From Pedobacter sp. SYP-B3415 (GTDB lineage: Bacteria > Bacteroidota > Bacteroidia > Sphingobacteriales > Sphingobacteriaceae), in NCBI RefSeq assembly GCF_004138205.1, contig NZ_RXNQ01000035.1:62001-126000 (forward strand): a stretch of DNA of 64,000 bases, given 5' to 3'. Shown here piece by piece: positions 17,245-24,882 of the stretch. Both the position numbers and the translations under genes were made by a program. Below the pieces are notes generated by a model. That model had not been told where the DNA came from, made no database searches, and worked only from the letters and a program-made list of their open reading frames with translations. Each line of letters begins with the position of its first letter. Within the stretch, counting starts at the first letter, position 1.

Positions 17245-18441
17245 ATGATAGAAACTGTTAGCAAATCAACAGATACAACCGAATTACTGAGGCGATTTTC
17301 TGCCATCAGGAATCATTCCGTAAATATTTGTGCGCCTCTGCAAACCGAAGATTATGTTGTGCAGCCTATAGCCGATGTGAGCCCGCCCAAATGGCATTTA
17401 GGTCACACAACTTGGTTCTTCGAAACCTTTATTCTGGTGCCCAACCATCCGGGTTACAATGTGTTCGATCCGCAATATAACTTTGTTTTTAACAGTTATT
17501 ATGAAACGATTGGTGCCAGGGTGATCAGAACAGACCGCGGGAATCTGAGCCGCCCTTCTGTTGCAGAGGTTTTCCGCTACCGGGAATACGTAGATCAGCA
17601 GATGCGGGAGTTTCTATCAGGCGACTTACTGACGCCTGCTGTCAGGGCTTTACTCGAACTGGGATTAAATCACGAACAACAGCACCAGGAATTATTGTAT
17701 ACAGACATTAAATATATTTTGGGTCACAATCCGCTGTTTCCGGTGTATTCTGCTGATTTTGCGGCCAAAAATTGTCATTCAGAAGCCCCAACAACTGTCA
17801 ACGTGCCGGAAGGGATTTATGAAATTGGTTACAATGGCGATGGCTTTTGTTTTGACAATGAGCAAAACCGTCACAAAGTTTATGTCGAGACTTTCGACAT
17901 TTCAAGCAGCCTGGTTACCAATGGCGAATATTTGGAGTTTATAGAAAACGGTGGTTATACAGATTTCCGTCATTGGCACGCTGAAGGATGGGACTGGGTT
18001 AGGGAAAGTGCAAAAACGCCGCTTTACTGGCATTTTTTGGATGGAAAATGGATGCATTATACCCTCGCCGGTTTGCAGGATCTGGACCTGGATGCGCCGG
18101 TGTGCCATGTAAACTTTTATGAAGCATCTGCCTATGCGTCCTGGAAAAATATGCGTTTACCTACGGAAGCTGAATGGGAAGTGGCCTCTGATAAATTTTC
18201 CTGGGGACAACGCTGGGAATGGACCGGGAGTGCTTACCTGCCCTATCCCGGATTCAGGAAGGAAACCGGTGCGGTGGGTGAGTATAACGGTAAGTTCATG
18301 GTGAACCAGATGGTTTTGCGAGGAGCTTCAGAGGCAACACCGGCAGGCCACAGCAGGCATACCTATCGAAATTTCTTTCATGCCAAACATCAGTGGCAAT
18401 TTACGGGAATCAGGCTTGTCGATAACACCTCGCTACAATAA
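17245..18441 (+). CDS. egtB: hercynine sulfoxide synthase EgtB
   Basis: Non-haem iron enzyme joining a thiol amino acid to hercynine with O2. The N-terminal DinB-like part supplies the iron ligands: His in KWHLGHTTWFFE (His51/54) and the HX3HXE motif HEQQHQE (His143, His147). The C-terminal FGE-sulfatase domain starts near residue 185 (NVPEGIYEIGY) and includes LPTEAEWEVAS, WEWTGSAYLPYPGF and the closing RNFFHAKHQWQFTGIRL. 398 residues, similar to known EgtB. Follows EgtD closely. With no EgtA in the cluster it may accept cysteine directly instead of gamma-glutamylcysteine, which is inference. Confidence 0.9.
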   Translation: MIETVSKSTDTTELLRRFSAIRNHSVNICAPLQTEDYVVQPIADVSPPKWHLGHTTWFFETFILVPNHPGYNVFDPQYNFVFNSYYETIGARVIRTDRGNLSRPSVAEVFRYREYVDQQMREFLSGDLLTPAVRALLELGLNHEQQHQELLYTDIKYILGHNPLFPVYSADFAAKNCHSEAPTTVNVPEGIYEIGYNGDGFCFDNEQNRHKVYVETFDISSSLVTNGEYLEFIENGGYTDFRHWHAEGWDWVRESAKTPLYWHFLDGKWMHYTLAGLQDLDLDAPVCHVNFYEASAYASWKNMRLPTEAEWEVASDKFSWGQRWEWTGSAYLPYPGFRKETGAVGEYNGKFMVNQMVLRGASEATPAGHSRHTYRNFFHAKHQWQFTGIRLVDNTSLQ

Positions 18442-18559
18442 GTGTCGGCCACTTTCTTAAAAAGTTCAACAGCAAACCAGCCTTTGGCAGCAGTCGCGGG
18501 AATGGAATGGCAAAAATATTCTGGAATCCAAGCATCAGCCCGAGGGCAATCTATAACAA

Positions 18560-19726
18560 ATGAAATACAATTTTGATCAGATACGAATAAGGAAAGGTAC
18601 GCATTCCATAAAATGGGATGCCAATGAGACAGAGGAAATACTCCCGATGTGGATTGCTGACATGGACTTCCAAACCTTTCCGCCGCTGGCTGAAGCGCTT
18701 ACCCAAATAGTTAAGCAGGGGAACTACGGCTACAACATGGTGCCCCACGAAGTCTACGCGGCGATTATACATTGGTGGCAAAAAAGACACGGTTGTACAG
18801 TTGAAAAAGATTGGATCTTAGCCTCAACCGGCGTTTCTGCAGCGGTTTCGGCAATAATTGCTACGCTAACTGATCCGGGCGACGAGGTGATTATTCAAAC
18901 ACCAGCCTACAATCATTTTTTTGATGTCGTTAACGGCGGCAAATGCAGAATCTTAGAAAACCGCATCATTTATGAAAACGGCACATATCGGCTGGACTTT
19001 AAAGACCTGGAACGTAAAGCAAGCTCGCATAAAGCAAAAATCCTGTTATTGTGTAATCCCCATAATCCCATAGGCCGGGCCTGGACCGAGGCCGAACTGC
19101 AAAAGGTTGCAGCGATATGCGCCAGACATGGCGTTTATGTTATATCAGATGAGATTCATTGCGATTTGGTGGCGCATGAAAGAGGGCACATCTCCTTTCT
19201 CAAAATTGCAACCGGTCAAAATCTTCCATTTGTTGTCTGCGGGGCGGCCAGTAAAACCTTTAACCTTTCGGGATTACACGCTGCCTATCTATTTATCAGC
19301 GACAGTGAACTGAGAAAGAACGTCGAAAGACAGCTTTGGGCCCAGGGCACAGGAACGCCCAGCCTTATGGCTTGCGAAGCGTTGACCATCTCCTATACAC
19401 AGGGTGATGAGTGGGTTGCCGAACTGAACTGGTATATAGCTGAAAATTACCGGATGCTGAAGGCATTTATTGAGAAGCATTTAAACCAGATCGTGGTGGT
19501 GCAGCTCGAAGCAACCTATCTGGTTTGGCTCGATTGCAGTCAGACCGGAATGAAGTCGAAAGATCTGGCCGACTTACTTCTGCAACAGGAAAAATTATGG
19601 GTCAACCCCGGCGCGATGTACGGCGCAGCGGGTGAAGGTTTTCTGCGTATCAATATAGCCTGCCCCCGCGAAACGTTACGGGAAGGCTTAACCCGTTTGA
19701 AGAACGTGCTGGAAAAGTTCTGTTAA
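18560..19726 (+). CDS. PatB/MalY-type PLP C-S lyase (candidate EgtE equivalent)
   Basis: Fold-type I aminotransferase-like beta-lyase. Diagnostic segments are LPMWIADMDF near the N-terminus, YGYNMVPHEV, LLCNPHNPIGRAW, VISDEIHCDLV and CGAASKTFNLSGLHAAY, with the PLP lysine at about residue 232. 388 residues, normal for MalY/PatB. Known members split cystathionine or cysteine conjugates to pyruvate, ammonia and a thiol. Its place 118 bases after EgtB on the same strand suggests it performs the last step, cleaving hercynylcysteine sulfoxide to ergothioneine, as EgtE does in mycobacteria. An independent methionine-pathway role is possible. Confidence 0.85.
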   Translation: MKYNFDQIRIRKGTHSIKWDANETEEILPMWIADMDFQTFPPLAEALTQIVKQGNYGYNMVPHEVYAAIIHWWQKRHGCTVEKDWILASTGVSAAVSAIIATLTDPGDEVIIQTPAYNHFFDVVNGGKCRILENRIIYENGTYRLDFKDLERKASSHKAKILLLCNPHNPIGRAWTEAELQKVAAICARHGVYVISDEIHCDLVAHERGHISFLKIATGQNLPFVVCGAASKTFNLSGLHAAYLFISDSELRKNVERQLWAQGTGTPSLMACEALTISYTQGDEWVAELNWYIAENYRMLKAFIEKHLNQIVVVQLEATYLVWLDCSQTGMKSKDLADLLLQQEKLWVNPGAMYGAAGEGFLRINIACPRETLREGLTRLKNVLEKFC

Positions 19727-19825
19727 GATATATCCAAACGATATGTTCATGTTCAGCAGTAAGTGAAACCCAAAGAATTTTCGATTGTTATACGAAATAT
19801 TCGTTCAACTGTTAGTTTCAACCCG

Positions 19826-20158
19826 ATGACTCCATTAGATATACTTCAGTCACTGATCCCGCTTATTTCACCCTTGTTGATATTTGCGATATGCCTCTAT
19901 TACCTTATCAGGATCGCGCTGCCAGATGCGATACTTTTGACTATAGGCTCGGGTATTGTGCTGGCTATAGCTGTATTTTTTAATTACATGCCTTATTACG
20001 CGCAAAACAATGCACTGACCGCCGATCGCATAACTTTTTATTACACCTTGGGTGGGATAGTCAGTTTGTTGGGTAGCCTGCTTTTCGCAACCGGCCTTTT
20101 CTTAACTGTTCATAAAATGTCAAGATTCCTGCCGAAAGATCACTCAAATAAATCCTGA
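19826..20158 (+). CDS. small membrane protein of unknown function
   Basis: About 110 residues from the ATG at 19826 (MTPLDILQSLIPLISPLL); an in-frame ATG at 19763 would add 21 polar residues. Three or four hydrophobic segments: SLIPLISPLLIFAICLYYLI, AILLTIGSGIVLAIAVFF and YTLGGIVSLLGSLLFATGLFL. No family recognised. Downstream of the C-S lyase on the same strand but separated by 100 bases; no evidence it belongs to the ergothioneine pathway. Confidence 0.6.
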   Translation: MTPLDILQSLIPLISPLLIFAICLYYLIRIALPDAILLTIGSGIVLAIAVFFNYMPYYAQNNALTADRITFYYTLGGIVSLLGSLLFATGLFLTVHKMSRFLPKDHSNKS

Positions 20159-20300
20159 ACGGTAAAAGACTTCACTAGCGGAAAAATCATATAATGATCT
20201 TAACAGCAATTGTCGGTCCTGCTATCATTCTGAATTTCCTGGGTAAAGCGACGGCTTCATTCCTCGACGCTAATACCGTTTCGTGTTAATTATATTAAGG

Positions 20301-20726
20301 TCAATACTTCCAGAACGCGATAGCAATCAGCAACAGCCCGCCGGTATAAAAGAACAGGTGGTAGCCTCGTTTAATGGTAGCTTCGTGGTTAATTACAAAC
20401 TTTACGGGGTTAAGTCCGGGCTGCCCGTGCCGTTTGTGGAAGCCTGTCTGGGCGTTCACCATCAGATTCACCACGCCGTAGACAAAGTTGAAAAGTGTAA
20501 ATCCGGCGATAGACATTAGGATAATCTTTAACCAGGTATCCGCAAATGCGTCGCTGTAAATCGTTCTGATCCAGTCGAACCAGATCTTAACAGGGTAAAT
20601 GCTGACTAGGAAAAACAGCGGGTAGCCTATGAGGATCCACCGGGTTGCTAACCGTTTATTCACAAAGAAGTAACAGTAGGTAAAAACGACCGCATAGATC
20701 AGGTAGCCGAGAATTTTTAAGACCAT
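20301..20726 (-). CDS. membrane protein of unknown function
   Basis: 141 residues, about four transmembrane segments: LGYLIYAVVFTYCYFF, WILIGYPLFFLVSIYPV, IILMSIAGFTLFNFVYGVVNLM and GYHLFFYTGGLLLIAIAFW. Not recognised. Stands alone, followed by the convergent small membrane gene. The 280 bases between its start and the SDR gene (20727-21006) hold no believable gene. Confidence 0.6.
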   Translation of the reverse strand: MVLKILGYLIYAVVFTYCYFFVNKRLATRWILIGYPLFFLVSIYPVKIWFDWIRTIYSDAFADTWLKIILMSIAGFTLFNFVYGVVNLMVNAQTGFHKRHGQPGLNPVKFVINHEATIKRGYHLFFYTGGLLLIAIAFWKY

Positions 20727-21006
20727 AGTGCATAAACCCGGTTGTGCAGAAAGTGTTTATGTAAACCGCAGAATTGTATCATAAAACGATTTCCAGGAAT
20801 AAACCGCAACTGGCAAATGGCAATCTGACAGCTGTCTAGGACTGCGTTGATCGTGCAACAGTTGACTGTCATCATCACCTTTAAAAAAAGGGTAACCGGG
20901 ACCCGGCATGTTTTTGCAAGACTACCTTTTAGAACAGACCGTGAAACCGGCGGTGGGATTGGAAAGCAGCGAGAAATTGTCTTGTATTTTATAGCGCCAT
21001 TGCCGG

Positions 21007-21864
21007 TTAATCGCTATTCTTTTCCGGCGCCAGCAGGTAGTCAAATGTATACCTGGGCTTGTAAGCAAGCATTCGTTCTGCTTTCCGGGTTACATAAATC
21101 CGGTCTATGCTATCAGGAAACCTCCACCCTCTCTTACGGTAAATTTCTGCTGCATGCGGATAATGTCGGGTAATTGCAGACACCGGGTCTGTTTTTAGCA
21201 AGATGAGATCATCTTTTGTAAACGGGCTGCTTCCCGCTATATTGAAGATCTCAAATTGTTTGAAATCCTGATGCAGTGCACGATACAGCGCTTCTGCTCC
21301 ATCCCGCTCATCGAGGCCGCGATACAGCCGGTGGTTGGCTAGCAGGTTTGGCTCTTCCGGCAGGAACCGGCCAACGCGGTAAACGGATGTGCACAATCTT
21401 TCTTTATAGAAAAAATCCCTGCATAGTTGTTCAGCCGTTTGTTTGCTGATGTCATAGATGTCCCTCGGTTGTTCGGCCAGGGCTTCATCAACCCAAACAG
21501 CCTTTTCCGGATCAACCATGGCATGGCCGTAAATAGATGTCGTGCTGACATACAAAAAGCGCCAGATGCCGTGCTTTACCGCAGCGTTCAGCAAATGTAA
21601 TGTTCCGTAAACATTCGTATCGATAAACGCTTTACGTTCAAAGCCGAGCTCATAATGCCTGCCGTGAAGGGCGGCTGTATGAATGACGGCATCTATCCCC
21701 CTGCACGCATTATCAACAGCAGTACTGTCTTTAACGTCCAGTACAAGATTCGTCATAGGGCTGTCGACCAGGTCGGCGCCAACCGCGGTTAAGCCAGCAG
21801 ACCTCAATTTCTTCATGACCGCTGAACCCAATTTCCCTGCCGAACCGGTGACCAATACTTTCAT
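21007..21864 (-). CDS. NAD-dependent epimerase/dehydratase (extended SDR)
   Basis: Extended short-chain dehydrogenase. Rossmann motif VTGSAGKLGSAVMKKL at the N-terminus, DAVIHTAALHG, the active-site STTSIYGH and YDISKQTAEQ (YxxxK). 285 residues. Acts on a nucleotide sugar or similar small molecule; the substrate cannot be specified. The second half has the RVGRFLP and NIAGSSPFT segments seen in UDP-glucose 4-epimerase-like proteins. No pathway neighbours. Confidence 0.85.
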   Translation of the reverse strand: MKVLVTGSAGKLGSAVMKKLRSAGLTAVGADLVDSPMTNLVLDVKDSTAVDNACRGIDAVIHTAALHGRHYELGFERKAFIDTNVYGTLHLLNAAVKHGIWRFLYVSTTSIYGHAMVDPEKAVWVDEALAEQPRDIYDISKQTAEQLCRDFFYKERLCTSVYRVGRFLPEEPNLLANHRLYRGLDERDGAEALYRALHQDFKQFEIFNIAGSSPFTKDDLILLKTDPVSAITRHYPHAAEIYRKRGWRFPDSIDRIYVTRKAERMLAYKPRYTFDYLLAPEKNSD

Positions 21865-21944
21865 TGCTGTGGAGTAAAGTTAAGAAATTGAGTTGTTCGG
21901 AGTATCCCTCGGCATCATTTTCTAAGAAGCCTATGACACAGCAC

Positions 21945-21979
21945 AAAAGCCTTCACTTGCAGGTTCTTGAGGCTTTTTT
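21945..21979 (+). terminator. terminator-like hairpin without an obvious upstream gene
   Basis: AAAAGCCT (21945-21952) pairs with AGGCTTTTTT (21970-21979), loop about 17 bases, T-run on the plus strand. The nearest plus-strand gene upstream ends at 20158, so its client is unclear. Confidence 0.35.
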
Positions 21980-22127
21980 CCTCGGCTGCCGGGTGAAGTC
22001 AGGCTTACGCGACCCAGTATGCTATTGCCGGTGAAGGACGTTGAGCATGCTATACGGGACTCCGCCATCGGATAATTCTCCGCCCGCCATTATTCCCGTA
22101 GTTTGGTATCTTTAACCACGCACTACA

Positions 22128-22919
22128 ATGTCAACACCTATCATCCCTCCAGCTATCGCCGGGCAGGTTAAGCTTACCTGCAATACCATTATGCGTTTTC
22201 TGTCTACGCATGTCAGGGCTATACACCTTTACGGCTCCGCTGCTCACGGAAACATGGCGCCGCAAAGCGACATCGATCTATTCGTAACGATCGGAAACAA
22301 ACTGACAGATGTAACCCGGCATGCATTGATGCTGGAACTCTTAAACCATTCGGCCCCGCCAAAAAGCGATGCCGCTAAACGTGCCCTGGAAGTAACCGTG
22401 GTCAGTGAGAAAGAAATCATGCCCTGGCGGTCGCCTGCAATCCGCGAGATGCAGTTTGGCGAATGGCTGCGAAACGATCTTGCTGCTGGCATCATCGAAC
22501 CGGAGCTTGCCGACATTGATCTGGGCCTCCTGCTTACACAAATCAGAGAACATAGTATTCCTGTTTTTGGTCCGCCGGCCGAGACGTTCTTTGAGCCAGT
22601 ACCTCACGAAGACGTCAGGGTTGCCCTGGCGCACACGCTTGGCATGTGGCAAACACCCGAAGACTGGGCAGGCGATGAGCAGAATATTGTCCTGGCCATC
22701 GCCAGAATCTGGTACACCGCCCGTACGGGAAAAATCACCGCGAAGGAGCTGGCAGCGGGCTGGTTGCTGACGCGTCTGCCTGATGAGCACCGATCCGTAC
22801 TTCGCGAAGCAGTAAATTCATATCTGACAGGCCAATCAGACAACCTTTCCACACGACCAGAGGAGCTTGGCGCCTTTATCAGGTATGCCCAGTCACATAT
22901 TACTTATGATGCTTTTTAA
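22128..22919 (+). CDS. AadA-like aminoglycoside nucleotidyltransferase, ANT(3'')/ANT(9) family
   Basis: Adenylylates streptomycin and/or spectinomycin in the characterised family. The nucleotidyltransferase motif is HLYGSAAHGNMAPQSDIDL (Gly36-Ser37, Asp48, Asp50), the catalytic base is Glu88 in RALEVTVV, and the signature FGEWLRNDLAAGIIEPELADIDL and PEDWAGDEQN follow. It is collinear with plasmid AadA along its full 263 residues, offset by about one residue, and keeps the Trp of FGEW (Trp113) that family work links to streptomycin recognition. No integron, transposon or 59-base element is visible, so it appears to be a resident chromosomal gene. Confidence 0.88.
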   Translation: MSTPIIPPAIAGQVKLTCNTIMRFLSTHVRAIHLYGSAAHGNMAPQSDIDLFVTIGNKLTDVTRHALMLELLNHSAPPKSDAAKRALEVTVVSEKEIMPWRSPAIREMQFGEWLRNDLAAGIIEPELADIDLGLLLTQIREHSIPVFGPPAETFFEPVPHEDVRVALAHTLGMWQTPEDWAGDEQNIVLAIARIWYTARTGKITAKELAAGWLLTRLPDEHRSVLREAVNSYLTGQSDNLSTRPEELGAFIRYAQSHITYDAF

Positions 22920-22970
22920 GCGGAGATATTCCCGACGCAGGAGTTCCGGTGGGACTGCTGATTATGGTGG

Positions 22971-23582
22971 TTACCGACCTAAAAACACGCTGCCCATAGC
23001 TAGTAACCACATTAAATAGTGTTGCATTGACCCGCGCAGGCGTTGCAGCGCTTTCCGCATGTGTTGTTCTACAGTATTTACAGAAATATTCAGCCGGCTG
23101 GCGATTTCCTTATTTGACAGGTGCTCTTCCCTGCTCAGCACAAATACCTCGCGACATTTAACCGGCAACCCGCTAACGCCATGCCGAAGAAGCTGCTGCA
23201 GCTCGTGGTAATTAACGTCGGTTTCTGTCCGGTTCTCTTCGGCCTGCTGAAGCCTCACTATACTTGCTTCGTGTTTTTTCCTGATCATGACCTCCCGGTA
23301 ATAGTTATAGACCCGGTGCCGCAGTGCATGATGCAGATAGGCTTTTATAGCCCCCTGCGGGTCAAGATGTAACTTACGTTTATAAAAATCAAAAAAAACG
23401 TCCTGAACCATTTCTTTGGCCAACTCCCGGCTGCCGGTTTTTTTTGCAGCCAGGTTCACCAGCCCGGGCACATACCGCAGATATAAAACTTCAAAAGCCT
23501 CATCCCTTCCCTCCTGCCATGTACTTACCAGCTCTGCATCGCAAAGCATGGCCATAGCCTCGGCACTTAGCTTTTTACTCAT
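22971..23582 (-). CDS. ECF-type RNA polymerase sigma factor (FecI-like)
   Basis: 203 residues. Region 2 reads WQEGRDEAFEVLYLRYVPGLVNLAAK and ELAKEMVQDVFFDFYKRK; region 4 reads LPVKCREVFVLSREEHLSNKEIASRLNISVNTVEQHMRKAL. The C-terminal hydrophobic tail (YLMWLLAMGSVFLG) is common in Bacteroidota FecI proteins of Sus loci. Divergent from the anti-sigma gene with about 200 bases between. Expected role: drive the SusCD operon when the outer-membrane receptor signals through FecR. Confidence 0.92.
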   Translation of the reverse strand: MSKKLSAEAMAMLCDAELVSTWQEGRDEAFEVLYLRYVPGLVNLAAKKTGSRELAKEMVQDVFFDFYKRKLHLDPQGAIKAYLHHALRHRVYNYYREVMIRKKHEASIVRLQQAEENRTETDVNYHELQQLLRHGVSGLPVKCREVFVLSREEHLSNKEIASRLNISVNTVEQHMRKALQRLRGSMQHYLMWLLAMGSVFLGR

Positions 23583-23783
23583 AATTACTTGTTAAGCTGG
23601 AGTTTGTTGGTTTCACGAATATATTATCAGTCGACCGGTAAAGCAAATTAAGCGTAAAAAGATTAAGCCAATATTACCACAGAATAAAATTCTAAAACCG
23701 GGCTGGGCGGCTGTAAATTTTTTTTTAAAGCGGGTAACGGTTCGGGCTTGCTGAAGTTAATACACATAAAAACGAATCCCAGG

Positions 23784-24755
23784 ATGAATGAGCATGAACT
23801 ATCGCGTTTGCTGGAAAAGTACCGGGCAGGCACCTGTACGGATGATGAGCTTCGTGCTTTATCAGGCTGGTACAATGAACTGGACCTGCCGGCCGATGCG
23901 GCGCCCATCGATGAGAAGGGGCTTGCCAATGAGATGCTCACTGATTTCAGGCAACGTATTGATATGCCTTCAACTCCAAAACGTGTTTCTTTACGCAGAT
24001 ACATCCCGGTGGCCGCGGCCCTGCTGGCGGGTATAACTTTAGCCATTGTCTTGTTCCGCCATACCGGATTCAAGCCTTCGGCGGATGCGACCGCACAGCA
24101 TGCTCAGGTAGTAAAGGCCGCTCACAACAGGTTTGTTCAGTTGCCAGACGGCAGCCGGGTAATCCTGAAGGCAGGCAGCCGGCTAAACTATGGCGCGTCA
24201 TTTAACCTGAAAACGCGGGAAGTAACGCTTGCCGGAGAAGCCTACTTTGATATCAGCCACGACAAAAGTCGGCCCTTTATTATACGCACAGGCGCACTAA
24301 GCACGCGGGTTCTGGGCACGGCCTTCAGTATCAGAGCCTATCCTGAGCAGGCAAAGATTACCGTAACGGTTACCCGGGGAAAAGTACGCGTAGAAGATAA
24401 GACCCGGGTGCTGGCAGTTCTTACCCCAGACAAACAGATGGTTTACAGCAGCAAAAGCGCAAGCGTACTGAGCCAGAATATTGACGCAACTGACGAGGTG
24501 AAATGGGTAAAACAGAACCTTTCCTTTGATAATGATGGTTTCGGCGCCATTGCAGACCGGCTGGCAGAACGTTTTGAAACGCCTGTTGAGTTTGATCCGG
24601 CCCTGCGAAACTGCCCGACAACCATAGCCTTTTCGGGTAATGAGACCATTGAGGAAGCACTTCATGTGCTCTGCCTGACGCGCGGTGCCAGTTTCAAAAA
24701 ACAAAAGGGAGGTTACTACATCAGTGGCGAAGGCTGCGGGGTAACCGCTAAATAA
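23784..24755 (+). CDS. FecR-family anti-sigma factor
   Basis: Inner-membrane sensor that holds the ECF sigma factor inactive. Cytosolic N-terminus (ELSRLLEKYRAGTCTDDEL), one transmembrane helix (IPVAAALLAGITLAIVLF, about residues 75-95), a periplasmic FecR domain (LPDGSRVILKAGSRLNYG, REVTLAGEAYFDISHDKSRPF, TRVLGTAFSIRAYPE) and a C-terminal STN-like DUF4974 domain (SFDNDGFGAIADRLAERF). Start at 23784 (MNEHEL) preferred over 23748 because homologues begin there. About 323 residues. Lies between the divergent sigma gene and the SusC gene it controls. Confidence 0.9.
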   Translation: MNEHELSRLLEKYRAGTCTDDELRALSGWYNELDLPADAAPIDEKGLANEMLTDFRQRIDMPSTPKRVSLRRYIPVAAALLAGITLAIVLFRHTGFKPSADATAQHAQVVKAAHNRFVQLPDGSRVILKAGSRLNYGASFNLKTREVTLAGEAYFDISHDKSRPFIIRTGALSTRVLGTAFSIRAYPEQAKITVTVTRGKVRVEDKTRVLAVLTPDKQMVYSSKSASVLSQNIDATDEVKWVKQNLSFDNDGFGAIADRLAERFETPVEFDPALRNCPTTIAFSGNETIEEALHVLCLTRGASFKKQKGGYYISGEGCGVTAK

Positions 24756-24809
24756 ATTATTCGTTATGACCAGATCACCATAACATAACGGCGTTTAACG
24801 TCACAAAAA

Positions 24810-24843
24810 AACTCCTCTGCTTGGGGAAGCGTACCGAGGAGTT
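24810..24843. promoter_or_regulatory. inverted repeat between fecR and susC
   Basis: AACTCCTC (24810-24817) and GAGGAGTT (24836-24843) form a perfect 8-bp stem with an 18-base loop, 39 bases before the SusC ATG. No T-run follows, so it is not a simple terminator. It may be an operator or an mRNA stem in the SusC leader. Confidence 0.4.
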
Positions 24844-24882
24844 CAGTCAAAATAATGTTCATCATTTTAACCTTACAAAACT

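Noticed and set aside
23748..23784. Upstream ATG for the FecR gene
   Set aside because: It adds 12 residues not typical of the family; the ATG at 23784 fits the usual N-terminus.
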